Positions 1-7,492 of a DNA stretch of 15,769 nt are shown piece by piece. This DNA comes from Flavobacteriales bacterium (GTDB taxonomy: Bacteria > Bacteroidota > Bacteroidia > Flavobacteriales > Flavobacteriaceae). The DNA is taken from NCBI GenBank assembly GCA_026983815.1, contig JALSTJ010000095.1:1-15769 (forward strand), read 5' to 3'. Every line of letters starts with the position of its first letter. Within the stretch, counting starts at the first letter, position 1. The position numbers and the translations under genes were made by a program. The notes beneath the pieces were generated by a model. That model was given only the letters and a program-made list of their open reading frames with translations, made no database searches and was not told the origin of the DNA.

Positions 1-161
1 GCGTGAAATTGCTCTTCTTCAAATTGAACCCGCATCCAATTGGAAAATCCGGTCAAGTTAATTTCATTTAAAAATGAAGACATGGATAAATAGAAATATG
101 CCGAATAAAACTCGGCGTTAATCTGTTTATTCAGTGCTTTTTCCAATTTATTACTTAACAT
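1..161 (-). CDS. ftnA: Ferritin (non-haem iron storage), N-terminal 53 residues, cut by window edge
   Basis: Reading the minus strand from an ATG at 161-159 gives an open frame to the window edge that starts MLSNKLEKALNKQINAEFYS and continues through NWMRVQFEEEQFH. This matches the first helix and the start of the second helix of bacterial ferritins of the FtnA type. Ferroxidase-centre ligands are where the family has them: Glu17 in NAEFYSAY, Glu50 and His53 in EEEQFH. The family forms a 24-subunit cytosolic shell that oxidises Fe(II) and stores it as mineral. Haem-binding bacterioferritin is less likely, since the sequence follows the FtnA pattern (INAEFYSAYFYLSM). The gene is divergent from the DUF2141 gene at 320. 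It lacks its C-terminal two thirds only because the window ends. The family assignment is secure; the symbol is by analogy. Confidence 0.9.
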   Translation of the reverse strand, partial: MLSNKLEKALNKQINAEFYSAYFYLSMSSFLNEINLTGFSNWMRVQFEEEQFH

Positions 162-177
162 AATTTATCGTTTTCAA

Positions 178-185
178 CAAAGATA
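178..185 (-). promoter_or_regulatory. Candidate -7 promoter element for ferritin gene
   Basis: The minus strand reads TATCTTTG here, an exact match to the Bacteroidota -7 consensus TAnnTTTG, 16 bases before the ferritin ATG. I see no good TTG -33 element at the expected distance, so this rests on one half-site. A transcript starting a few bases downstream would have a very short leader. No clear Fur-box-like palindrome was recognised beside it. Confidence 0.45.
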
Positions 186-256
186 AATAATAATTTCGGC
201 TTATTCATATCATTTTGACGGTTTGTCGTGAAAAAATGCGGGTTCGGTAAAAAAAA

Positions 257-288
257 TTGGATTATTAAAGAACAAAGTCAGAGTTTTG
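257..288 (+). promoter_or_regulatory. Weak candidate promoter for the DUF2141-kinase unit
   Basis: GAGTTTTG at 281-288 matches the -7 consensus TAnnTTTG at all but its first base, and a TTG at 257-259 lies 21 bases upstream, within the spacing used by Flavobacterium-type promoters. It would leave a leader of about 25 bases before the ATG at 320. This is the only candidate I can see in the 158-bp divergent gap, so confidence is low. Confidence 0.25.
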
Positions 289-319
289 TTTCGAAAAATC
301 AATCAAAAAACTATTAAAA

Positions 320-754
320 ATGAAAAAGTATAGCTTTATCAAATTGTTGGTTATAATCCTGTTTACGGTTTTAACCGGATTTAAAACACAAACCAATGAA
401 CAATTCAACCTAAAAATGAATTTTACCGGAATAAAAACATCCGACGGAAACCTCCTCATAGCTATTTATGATAGTAAAAAATCTTTTGAGGAAAAAAAAG
501 TGACTATCAGTATCCATAAAAAAGTGGATGATGATAATTTTTCAATAGAAATTTTTAACTTGCCCAAAGGTGAATATGCAGTAATGTGTTTTCAGGATTT
601 GAATAATAATCACCAATTGGATTTTAATGAATATTTTATGCCTATGGAACCTTGGGGAATTTCAAATAATAAAAATTTGATGCGTGCGCCCGAATGGGAG
701 GATGCTGTATTTTCTTTGATGAATAACCAATCAATAACAATCGAATTAAAATAA
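320..754 (+). CDS. Exported DUF2141 family protein
   Basis: This encodes 144 residues. The N-terminus (MKKYSFIKLLVIILFTVLTG) looks like a signal peptide or membrane anchor, so the protein is probably periplasmic or surface-exposed. The rest fits DUF2141 (PF09912): a beta-rich N-terminal half (NLLIAIYDSKKSF), then the conserved GEYAVMCFQDLNNNHQLDFN segment at about residues 90-109. The family's PMEPWGISNN motif and an acidic APEWEDAVF segment follow. The DLNNNHQLDFNE stretch resembles a calcium-binding loop rich in Asp and Asn, but metal binding is inference. Family function is unknown. The stop codon lies 7 bases before the histidine kinase start, so the two are almost certainly co-transcribed. 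I use the ATG at 320, which gives a complete signal sequence. Confidence 0.85.
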   Translation: MKKYSFIKLLVIILFTVLTGFKTQTNEQFNLKMNFTGIKTSDGNLLIAIYDSKKSFEEKKVTISIHKKVDDDNFSIEIFNLPKGEYAVMCFQDLNNNHQLDFNEYFMPMEPWGISNNKNLMRAPEWEDAVFSLMNNQSITIELK

Positions 755-761
755 AATAATA

Positions 762-1757
762 ATGAAAAAAGCATATCATTTATATATCATTTTTGGAGTT
801 ACCATTTTGATAACTTTATTCAACGGCTTATTTGGTGGAATGGAAGCCATGAAACGCAACATTGGAATTATCTTTATCTATTCATTGGTATTTTATTCCA
901 TAAATAGAGGGTATTTTTATCTAATAGGAAAATTTTTTAGTTGGGACAAATATCCTTATAAAACATTGATAACTAGCATAATAGGACTTTTACCATTAAA
1001 CTTTATAATTTATCTTTTGCTGAATTTTTTGGTTACTGGTAAAGGAATTAAAGAACAAATTAATATGGTTTTATCTCCACTTGTTACTTTTGAATATATT
1101 CTGGTTTTGATGTTTGCCTTAGTTATTTCATTATTCATTATCATCCTTTACACTTTCAAAAAAATTGAAACAGAAAAGTTGAAAGCCGAAAAACTTAAAA
1201 CCCAAAACGAACAAGCCAAATTTGAAAGTTTAAAAGCTCAATTGGATCCGCATTTTCTGTTTAACAATCTGAATGTATTAACGGCTTTGATTGAAGAAAA
1301 TCCCGAAAAAGCAGAAAAATTTGTAGTGCGGTTATCCGATATTTATAAATATGTTCTGCAACAAAAAGACCATACTACAGTAAGTTTAAAAGATGAGCTA
1401 TCTTTTTCAAAAAAATATTTGGAACTTTTAAAAGCACGTTTTGAAAATGCATTGACTTATGATTTACCTAAAATTTCGGATGCTTCAAAAAAAATTCCCC
1501 CGATGAGTTTGCAAATTTTATTGGAAAATATAGTGAAACACAATCAAATTGACGATAATCATCCCTTAAAAATAGATATAACCCTTAATAATGATTATTT
1601 AATTGTAAAAAACAATAAAAATCCAAAAAAAATACATACGGAAAGTAAAGGTTTAGGATTGGAGTTGATAAAAAAACGTTTTGAACTCCTTACTAAAAAA
1701 CCTGTAATCATTGAAGAGGATAAGAAATATTTTATTGTAAAAATACCTTTGATATAA
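762..1757 (+). CDS. LytS-type sensor histidine kinase (His_kinase, PF06580)
   Basis: This 331-residue membrane kinase has about four hydrophobic segments in residues 1-130, a short charged linker that is probably coiled (EKLKAEKLKTQNEQAKFESL), then the His_kinase domain. The motif KAQLDPHFLFNNLN carries the expected phospho-acceptor His164. The ATP-binding half shows an N-box (PPMSLQILLENIVKH) and a G-box (KGLGLELIKKRFELL). The degenerate first glycine box, reading VKNNKNPK, is usual for Bacteroidota members of this family. There is no recognisable extracellular ligand domain, so sensing is either within the membrane or through a partner. The gene sits between a DUF2141 gene and a LytTR regulator gene 31 bases downstream, its obvious phosphotransfer partner. 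The stimulus is unknown. Confidence 0.9.
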   Translation: MKKAYHLYIIFGVTILITLFNGLFGGMEAMKRNIGIIFIYSLVFYSINRGYFYLIGKFFSWDKYPYKTLITSIIGLLPLNFIIYLLLNFLVTGKGIKEQINMVLSPLVTFEYILVLMFALVISLFIIILYTFKKIETEKLKAEKLKTQNEQAKFESLKAQLDPHFLFNNLNVLTALIEENPEKAEKFVVRLSDIYKYVLQQKDHTTVSLKDELSFSKKYLELLKARFENALTYDLPKISDASKKIPPMSLQILLENIVKHNQIDDNHPLKIDITLNNDYLIVKNNKNPKKIHTESKGLGLELIKKRFELLTKKPVIIEEDKKYFIVKIPLI

Positions 1758-1762
1758 TTTTG
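1755..1762 (+). promoter_or_regulatory. Candidate -7 element overlapping the kinase stop codon
   Basis: TAATTTTG matches TAnnTTTG exactly, and its first three bases are the TAA stop of the kinase gene. A TTG at 1735-1737 lies 17 bases upstream and could serve as the -33 element. A transcript from here would carry a leader of roughly 20 bases ahead of the regulator ATG at 1789, allowing the regulator to be made without the kinase. This is prediction from consensus only. Confidence 0.35.
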
Positions 1763-1788
1763 TATTTTTAATAAAATTTAATAGAAAA

Positions 1789-2535
1789 ATGATTGCTGCT
1801 CTTATCATAGAAGACGAAAAACCTGCTGCAAGACGCTTGCAACGCATGTTAACAAAAGAAAATATAGATGTTTTGGAAACACTTAATTCCGTAAATTCGG
1901 CGGTTGCGTGGTTGCAAAGCAACCCGCAACCGCCACTTGTTTTTTGCGATATTCAACTCTCGGACGGAATCGCTTTTGAAATTTTTGAAAAAATAAAAAT
2001 TAATTCCCCTATAATTTTTACTACCGCTTATGACGAATATGCCATTCGAGCATTCAAATTAAACAGTATCGATTACTTACTCAAACCTTTTACACAAGAA
2101 GATTTACAGTTTGCAATCCAAAAATATAAAAATACACATTCAAAAAATCAGGTGGAAAATTTTTCCGAAGTTTTTAAAAATCTTACTCAACAAAAAATAT
2201 ATAAAGAACGTTTTTTGGTAAGAAAAGGCGTATATATTCAAGTATTGACTACCCGAGATATAGATTATTTTTATTCCGAAAACAAAATGACTTATATACA
2301 TCAATATTCTGGGAAAGAATCTATTGTTGATGAAAGTTTGGAAAAACTTACACAAATTATAGATCCTGAAAAATTCTTTCGTGTTAATCGACAGTATATC
2401 ATCAATAGGGAGGCAGTTAAAGAAATGATACGATTGGCAAATAAAAGAATAAAACTTGTTTTACTCTCGGATAATATGGAAGTAATTGTAGCCAGAGAAC
2501 GAGTAAATGATTTTTTGAAATGGATAGTTCATTAG
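1789..2535 (+). CDS. LytTR family DNA-binding response regulator
   Basis: This 248-residue protein combines a receiver domain (about 1-120) and a LytTR DNA-binding domain (about 140-245). Receiver residues are intact: the acidic pair Glu8-Asp9 in LIIEDEKPAA, phospho-acceptor Asp54 in LVFCDIQLSDG, the Thr78/Thr79 pair in IFTTAYDEYAI, and Lys99 in DYLLKPF. The C-terminal part shows the LytTR pattern (FLVRKGVYIQVL, DIDYFYSENKMTYIH, FFRVNRQYIINREAV). Such regulators usually bind direct repeats in target promoters. With the adjacent LytS-type kinase it forms a two-component pair. I did not identify its target genes or a repeat operator upstream of this unit. The ATG at 1789 is preceded by an A-rich leader and starts exactly at the receiver's first beta strand. 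Confidence 0.92.
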   Translation: MIAALIIEDEKPAARRLQRMLTKENIDVLETLNSVNSAVAWLQSNPQPPLVFCDIQLSDGIAFEIFEKIKINSPIIFTTAYDEYAIRAFKLNSIDYLLKPFTQEDLQFAIQKYKNTHSKNQVENFSEVFKNLTQQKIYKERFLVRKGVYIQVLTTRDIDYFYSENKMTYIHQYSGKESIVDESLEKLTQIIDPEKFFRVNRQYIINREAVKEMIRLANKRIKLVLLSDNMEVIVARERVNDFLKWIVH

Positions 2536-2537
2536 TA

Positions 2538-2582
2538 TTATAATTCTGAGGGCGGCGCAAAGCGCCGCCCTCAGAATTATAA
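2538..2582. terminator. Perfect 21-bp palindrome, probable bidirectional terminator
   Basis: Left arm 2538-2558 and right arm 2562-2582 are exact reverse complements around a 3-base AAA loop. The inner part of each arm is GC-rich (GAGGGCGGCGC) and the outer part AT-rich (TATAATTCT), so one strand's hairpin is flanked by A and U runs of its own stem. It lies in the 61-bp gap between the stops of two convergent genes, which is the classic setting for a shared terminator. There is no clean U-tract directly after the stem on either strand, though the plus strand becomes T-rich about 6 bases beyond it (TATTTTATTCTTATTTTTTA). A dispersed palindromic repeat is the alternative. Confidence 0.75.
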
Positions 2583-2596
2583 GAAATATTTTATTC

Positions 2597-3883
2597 TTAT
2601 TTTTTATTTTGTGCTTTTACTTCATTGAGTCTTTGATGAATTTCTTTGGCTTTATCTTTCATTTCCAAATCTCGATAAATTTTGTTGAGTGCATACAAAA
2701 TTTCTTCATCTTTTGGAGCATATTTCAAAGCTTTTTCAAAATAAGGCAAAGCTTTTTTGTATAGTTCTTTTTGTTGATTTTTATATTTATTAAATAGTCT
2801 GTCGTTCATCAATACTTCATCAGTATTCATTTTGTCAGTCAATGCTTTTTCAGGTACTAAAACAATATATGCTAATCCTTTGTAAGCATCTACAAAGCTA
2901 GGATCCAAATCAATAGTTTTTTGATAATATTTTTTTGCTTCATCATATTTTTTCATCTGATACAAAGCTGTAGCCAGGTTGAAATTGTATAATTTATTAT
3001 TAGGTTCCAATTCAACAGCTTTTTTCATGGCAGCAGCAAATTTTTCATTGTCTCCTTTTTTAAGGTAATAGTTTCCTTCACCAATAATTAAATCCAAGTT
3101 ATTTGGATCTTCTTTTTTTGCATCTTCAATAAATTTGATAGCATCATTATCGTTTCCTTTTTGTCCGTAAACATATAGGATGTTTGCAATGAGATCAGGA
3201 CGTAAACTTTTGGATTTTTCTTCTTTAAAATCTTTGTAAGTTCCGGCACTTACCAATAATTTGGCAGTTTTGGAATCATTAAATTTTTCTTTTTTACCGG
3301 TTTGTTTATTTACAGCGGTATAAACTGTTTTGACTCCGTCATATCCGCTTTTATATAAATCTTTTAATAATTTCAAAGATTTGTCCCAATCTTTAGCTTG
3401 TAAAGATGAAACAGCCGCATAATATTCCAAATCTTTATTGCCATTGGCGCCATAAATCAATTCAAAAGCTTTTGCAGCTTTGGCATATTGTTTATTTTTA
3501 TAAAATTCGGAGCCGGCATTGGATAAGCTGGTCAATATTCCTTCTTGGCCATTCAATAATTTTTGAGCATCGGAAGAGTATTTTTCTTTTCCGATTTTTT
3601 TCTCGAAAGCTTGAAGTTTTTTGATAACTTTTATGGCTTTTTCATAGTTTGTCATATCTTTCTTTCCTAGTTTAGCCAAAATTTCGGCTTTGACAAACAT
3701 AATTTTAGCTTTGGTTTTATCATCAGCTTGATCTTTTATTTTACATGCTTGATTAATTGTAGAAAGTGCTTCTGTATAATTTCCTTTTTTATAAAGCTTT
3801 TCTGCTGTTTTGGCTTCTTTTTTTTGCGCATAAATTGATATGCTAAAAAGTGTCATAAATAAAATTGCAAGTTTTCTCATCAT
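2597..3883 (-). CDS. Exported tetratricopeptide-repeat protein
   Basis: This encodes 428 residues starting with a signal peptide (MMRKLAILFMTLFSISIYAQ), so the mature protein is probably periplasmic or attached to the envelope. The rest is almost wholly helical and rich in Lys, Ala, Leu and Tyr, with TPR units most evident near residues 25-55, 262-330 (ending VELEPNN and TIDLDPSF) and 378-420 (ALKYAPKDEEILYALNK). TPR proteins act as binding scaffolds; nothing here gives a specific partner. It starts 24 bases after the gyrA stop on the same strand, with no promoter element seen between them, so it is likely read through from gyrA. I recall this gyrA-TPR pairing from other Flavobacteriia, which suggests stable linkage rather than shared function. 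Either of two adjacent ATG codons could be the start. Confidence 0.85.
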   Translation of the reverse strand: MMRKLAILFMTLFSISIYAQKKEAKTAEKLYKKGNYTEALSTINQACKIKDQADDKTKAKIMFVKAEILAKLGKKDMTNYEKAIKVIKKLQAFEKKIGKEKYSSDAQKLLNGQEGILTSLSNAGSEFYKNKQYAKAAKAFELIYGANGNKDLEYYAAVSSLQAKDWDKSLKLLKDLYKSGYDGVKTVYTAVNKQTGKKEKFNDSKTAKLLVSAGTYKDFKEEKSKSLRPDLIANILYVYGQKGNDNDAIKFIEDAKKEDPNNLDLIIGEGNYYLKKGDNEKFAAAMKKAVELEPNNKLYNFNLATALYQMKKYDEAKKYYQKTIDLDPSFVDAYKGLAYIVLVPEKALTDKMNTDEVLMNDRLFNKYKNQQKELYKKALPYFEKALKYAPKDEEILYALNKIYRDLEMKDKAKEIHQRLNEVKAQNKK

Positions 3884-3907
3884 TATAATTTTTATTTTAA
3901 GTGTTTG

Positions 3908-6424
3908 TTATTCTTTGTTTTCGTTTGTATTATTTTCTATAGTTTGTTTTCCATTTTCATTTCCGTCATTTTCTTCTTGAACCTCGTCTTCTTTGGGAAC
4001 TTTGGTAACGGCAGCTATTTCATCTCCATTTTTTAGGTTTATCACTTTCACTCCTTGTGTGGCTCTTCCCATTACTCGCAAATCTGAAACGGGCATCCTA
4101 ATGGTCAGACCTTTTTTGGTGATAATCATCAGGTCATCTTCATCGCTTACATTTTTCATAGCTACCAAATTTCCTGTTTTGTCTGTAATATTAATGGTTT
4201 TTACTCCTTTTCCGCCTCGGTTTGTGATGCGGTAATCTTCCAATTTAGAACGTTTTCCATAACCTTTTTCAGAAACCACCAATACATCGGTGTTTAGATT
4301 ATTTACAGAAATCGTGCCAACTACTTCATCATCTTTGTCCGCTAGTGTAATTCCTCTTACTCCCGAAGCAGTTCTTCCCATTGCCCGTATTTTTGATTCT
4401 TCAAATCGTATGGCTTTTCCGGAACGTGCTGCCAACATAATTTGGCTGTTTCCATCGGTGAGTTTTGCATCCAAAAGTTCATCACCTTCACGAATGGTGA
4501 TGGCATTAATTCCATTTTGGCGCGGACGTGAATATTGTTCCAATGAAGTTTTTTTGACCACGCCGTTTTTGGTTACCATCAATACATAATGTGAGTTAAT
4601 ATAATCCTGATCTTTAAGGTCTTTGGTATTCAAGAATGCTTTCACTTTGTCATCGGATTCCAAGTTGATAAGGTTTTGAATGGCTCTTCCTTTGGAAGTT
4701 TTGGCTCCTTCAGGAATTTCAAAGACACGCATCCAAAAGACTTTTCCTTTTTGCGTAAAAAATAATAGATAATCATGATTATTTGCTACGAAAATATGTT
4801 CTAAGAAATCTTCCGAGCGGGTAGATACGCCTTTTTGTCCGGTTCCTCCTCGTTTTTGGGATTTATATTCGGAAAGTAGTGTTCTTTTGACATATCCTGC
4901 ATGTGAAATGGTAATCACTACTTGATGATTGGGTATTAAATCTTCAATACTTACATCTCCACCGGCAAAATCGATATCGGTTCTTCTTGAGTCACCAAAT
5001 TTTTGTTGAATTTCCAACAATTCATCTTTGATGATTTGCATTCTTCGTTCTTTTTTGTCCAAAATATCTTTTAAGTCGGCAATTGTTTTAACCAAATCAT
5101 CATATTCTGAGCGCAATTTGTCTTGTTCCAAACCGGTAAGCTGACGCAAACGCATCTCTACAATGGCTCGTGCTTGAATTTCCGAAAGTTTGAAACGTTC
5201 TCGCAATTTTTCACGAGCTTCTTCGGGGTTTTTGGAACCTCTGATTAATGCAATTACTTCATCGATATGATCCGAAGCAATAATCAATCCTTCCAAAATA
5301 TGTGCTCGTTCTTCTGCTTTGCGAAGTTCGTATTTAGTTCTACGGGTAACTACTTCATGACGATGCTCCACAAACTCACGTATCAAATCTTTAAGATTCA
5401 AGGTTTGCGGACGTCCGTTTACCAATGCAATGTTGTTTACATTAAAAGTAGATTGTAATGCGGTGTATTTGAAAAGTTTGTTTAAAACCACATTGGGAAT
5501 GGCATCGCGTTTTAGATAATACACAATTCGCATACCTTTTCTATCGGATTCGTCTTTGATATCAGAAATTCCTTCTAATTTTTTGTCGTTGACCATATCA
5601 GCGGTTTTTTTAATCATATCCGCTTTGTTTACTTGATAGGGAATTTCTGTTACAACAATTGCTTCTCTTCCTTTGATTTCTTCAAAATGATACTTGCCGC
5701 GCAAAACTATTCGTCCTCTACCGGTTTCAAAAGCATCTTTTACACCTTGATATCCATAAATCGTACCTCCCGTAGGGAAATCGGGGGCAGTGATGTGTTC
5801 CATCAATTCATTGATTTCTATTGCCGGATTATCAATATAAGCAATAATACCATTGATAACTTCAGTTAAGTTGTGTGGAGGCATATTGGTAGCCATACCA
5901 ACGGCAATTCCTGAAGCTCCATTTACCAACAGACTGGGTATTTTGGAGGGCAAAACAGTGGGTTCTTGTAATGTGTCATCAAAATTATTGACAAAATCCA
6001 CAGTTTCTTTATCAATATCCGACATCATTTCTTCGGATAACTTTTGCATCCTGACCTCTGTATAACGCATGGCTGCAGGTGAATCTCCATCTACGGAACC
6101 AAAGTTTCCTTGACCATCAACCATCATGTATCGCATGCTCCATTCTTGCGCCATACGAACCATGGCATCATAAACGGAACTATCTCCATGTGGGTGATAT
6201 TTTCCTAATACTTCTCCTACAACTCTCGCCGATTTTTTATAAGGTCGGTTGGAAGCCAATCCCAATCCATGCATCCCGTATAGTACTCTTCGGTGAACCG
6301 GTTTTAGACCGTCCCGAACATCGGGGAGCGCTCTGGAAACTATCACGGACATAGAATAATCTATGTAGGAAGACTTCATTTCATCCTCAATGTTGATAGG
6401 AATAATTCTTTCTTCGTTATTCAT
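3908..6424 (-). CDS. gyrA: DNA gyrase subunit A
   Basis: This encodes 838 residues, close to the usual GyrA length. Together with GyrB it introduces negative supercoils by double-strand passage. The N-terminal winged-helix region holds the catalytic Tyr121 in AAMRYTEV (Tyr122 in E. coli) and the quinolone-determining region HPHGDSSVYD, with Ser82 and Asp86 in the sensitive-type state. The GyrA box QKRGGTGQKG (around residue 523) separates it from ParC. The C-terminal beta-pinwheel follows, with repeats such as KNGVVKKTS, RSGKAIRF and EKGYGKRSKL. An acidic, Asn/Glu-rich tail closes the protein. The frame is open further upstream to a TTG at 6451, but I chose the ATG at 6424 (MNNEERIIPINIEDEM) because it matches family N-termini and the upstream extension runs into the likely promoter. 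gyrB is not in the window. Confidence 0.97.
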   Translation of the reverse strand: MNNEERIIPINIEDEMKSSYIDYSMSVIVSRALPDVRDGLKPVHRRVLYGMHGLGLASNRPYKKSARVVGEVLGKYHPHGDSSVYDAMVRMAQEWSMRYMMVDGQGNFGSVDGDSPAAMRYTEVRMQKLSEEMMSDIDKETVDFVNNFDDTLQEPTVLPSKIPSLLVNGASGIAVGMATNMPPHNLTEVINGIIAYIDNPAIEINELMEHITAPDFPTGGTIYGYQGVKDAFETGRGRIVLRGKYHFEEIKGREAIVVTEIPYQVNKADMIKKTADMVNDKKLEGISDIKDESDRKGMRIVYYLKRDAIPNVVLNKLFKYTALQSTFNVNNIALVNGRPQTLNLKDLIREFVEHRHEVVTRRTKYELRKAEERAHILEGLIIASDHIDEVIALIRGSKNPEEAREKLRERFKLSEIQARAIVEMRLRQLTGLEQDKLRSEYDDLVKTIADLKDILDKKERRMQIIKDELLEIQQKFGDSRRTDIDFAGGDVSIEDLIPNHQVVITISHAGYVKRTLLSEYKSQKRGGTGQKGVSTRSEDFLEHIFVANNHDYLLFFTQKGKVFWMRVFEIPEGAKTSKGRAIQNLINLESDDKVKAFLNTKDLKDQDYINSHYVLMVTKNGVVKKTSLEQYSRPRQNGINAITIREGDELLDAKLTDGNSQIMLAARSGKAIRFEESKIRAMGRTASGVRGITLADKDDEVVGTISVNNLNTDVLVVSEKGYGKRSKLEDYRITNRGGKGVKTINITDKTGNLVAMKNVSDEDDLMIITKKGLTIRMPVSDLRVMGRATQGVKVINLKNGDEIAAVTKVPKEDEVQEENDGNENGKQTIENNTNENKE

Positions 6425-6447
6425 AAATTCGTTTTTAAAATAATATG

Positions 6448-6481
6448 GCAAGATACAAAAAAAGCTTGAATTAAATGCAAA
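6448..6481 (-). promoter_or_regulatory. Candidate gyrA promoter
   Basis: On the minus strand TTTG at 6481-6478 is followed after 22 bases by TATCTTGC at 6455-6448, which approximates TTTG plus TAnnTTTG with mismatches in the last bases. It would place the transcript start near 6441 and leave a short leader before the ATG at 6424. A start at 6451 would fall inside the promoter, which supports the shorter gyrA start. Confidence 0.3.
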
Positions 6482-6610
6482 TTTAAGTTGGTTTTTGCAG
6501 ATTTGATTTCTTAATTTTCGTTAAAAATTTATTAATTGAAAGCTCTTCTTATTTGTTTTTTATATTTTTACAAAATAATATGTATTTTTTGTTAATCATC
6601 TGATTTTTTT

Positions 6611-7396
6611 ATGAAACATTTTTTCTTATATATTTTTTTTGTTTTATTATTTGCAGAGACAGCTTTTTCACAAGAATATTCCGATCAATTTTTTTCGGGG
6701 ACGCTCATTAGTAATAAGACCGGACAAGCTTTGCCGGGAGCCAATATCATTAATTTGAATTCTCTCAAGGGAGTTTCATCCAATGATATGGGTTTATTTA
6801 GCATACAAGCCAAAGTAAATGATACCATCATTGTCAGTTTTTTGGGATATCAAACAGTTAATATCGTAATAGATAAAAATAATATAAACAAGCATCAAAC
6901 CATTTATATGATGGAAAATCCTTTGGAACTCAATGAAGTGATTGTTAGCTCACATGAACTCACAGGCATCCTTCAACGCGATGTGGATATTATTCCCATT
7001 CAAAAACCTATTGATATCAGTCCAAAAATACAAGCCATGTTTGGAGATCCTAAACCCAATGGTTTGTCTAACCTCAATAACGCTCTTAAAACTTTGATGA
7101 ATCCGGTGGATTTGATATATAATTTATTTAGCCGTCGTTCCAAAGATTTACGAAAACTCAAAGAAATTCAGAAGGAAGATAAAATACAAAAAATGCTGGC
7201 AGAAAGATATGACAGGGAACTTTTATCCAGATTACTCAATGTGGATAAAAAAGACGTTTATTTAGTATTGGAATCTTGTGATTATTCGGAACGTTTTATC
7301 AAGAACGCCAATGATTTACAAATTTTAGAAGCACTCTTGCAATGTTACAAGCGTTATGAAAGATATTTGGATAAAGACTCTGATAAAAAGTTTTAA
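6611..7396 (+). CDS. Exported CarboxypepD_reg-like domain protein of unknown role
   Basis: This encodes 261 residues. A signal peptide (MKHFFLYIFFVLLFAETAFS) is followed by a carboxypeptidase-regulatory-like beta-sandwich at about residues 28-112 (PF13715 type), with the typical pattern GQALPGANI, then GLFSIQAKVNDTIIVSFLGY and LELNEVIVSS. In Bacteroidota this domain often heads TonB-dependent receptors, but here no plug or barrel follows. Instead residues 125-261 are mostly helical and charged, with a segment NVDKKDVYLVLESCDYSERF and a Tyr-rich end (CYKRYERY). I recognise the layout as one seen among small Bacteroidota CarboxypepD_reg-like proteins of unknown function. It is divergent from gyrA and precedes ruvA by 96 bases on the same strand. 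The start codon follows a T-rich stretch with no Shine-Dalgarno site. Confidence 0.8.
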   Translation: MKHFFLYIFFVLLFAETAFSQEYSDQFFSGTLISNKTGQALPGANIINLNSLKGVSSNDMGLFSIQAKVNDTIIVSFLGYQTVNIVIDKNNINKHQTIYMMENPLELNEVIVSSHELTGILQRDVDIIPIQKPIDISPKIQAMFGDPKPNGLSNLNNALKTLMNPVDLIYNLFSRRSKDLRKLKEIQKEDKIQKMLAERYDRELLSRLLNVDKKDVYLVLESCDYSERFIKNANDLQILEALLQCYKRYERYLDKDSDKKF

Positions 7397-7464
7397 AAAA
7401 AATATTTCTAATAATATCTTAATTTTCAAAAATCAATAAAAATTTAACATTTCAAAAAAAAACG

Positions 7465-7472
7465 TAAATTTG
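7465..7472 (+). promoter_or_regulatory. Candidate -7 promoter element for ruvA-sprA
   Basis: TAAATTTG matches the Bacteroidota -7 consensus TAnnTTTG and lies 20 bases before the ruvA ATG, in an A/T-rich 96-bp gap. No TTG stands at the usual -33 distance. If active, it would drive ruvA and the closely spaced sprA. Confidence 0.45.
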
Positions 7473-7492
7473 ACAAAAATTATACATTATAT

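Noticed and set aside
265..459. Minus-strand 64-codon frame over the DUF2141 start
   Set aside because: It overlaps the well-supported DUF2141 gene in antisense and shows only hydrophobic, unrecognisable sequence.
3993..6354. Several plus-strand open frames of 63-99 codons within gyrA
   Set aside because: They lie opposite a strongly conserved gene, have no start-site context or recognisable domain, and are explained as complementary-strand shadows.
6425..6451. Nine-codon upstream extension of gyrA starting at a TTG
   Set aside because: The extension starts with a rare start codon, overlaps the likely -7 element, and the ATG at 6424 matches family N-termini (MNNEERIIPINIEDEM).
6482..6610. 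Exact promoter for the CarboxypepD_reg-like gene at 6583-6591
   Set aside because: TATTTTTTG has one base too many for TAnnTTTG and no well-spaced TTG, so it was not listed as a feature.
7397..7492. Possible terminator or small RNA between the CarboxypepD_reg-like gene and ruvA
   Set aside because: The gap is A/T-rich but I found no stable stem-loop or conserved structure, only the -7 element.
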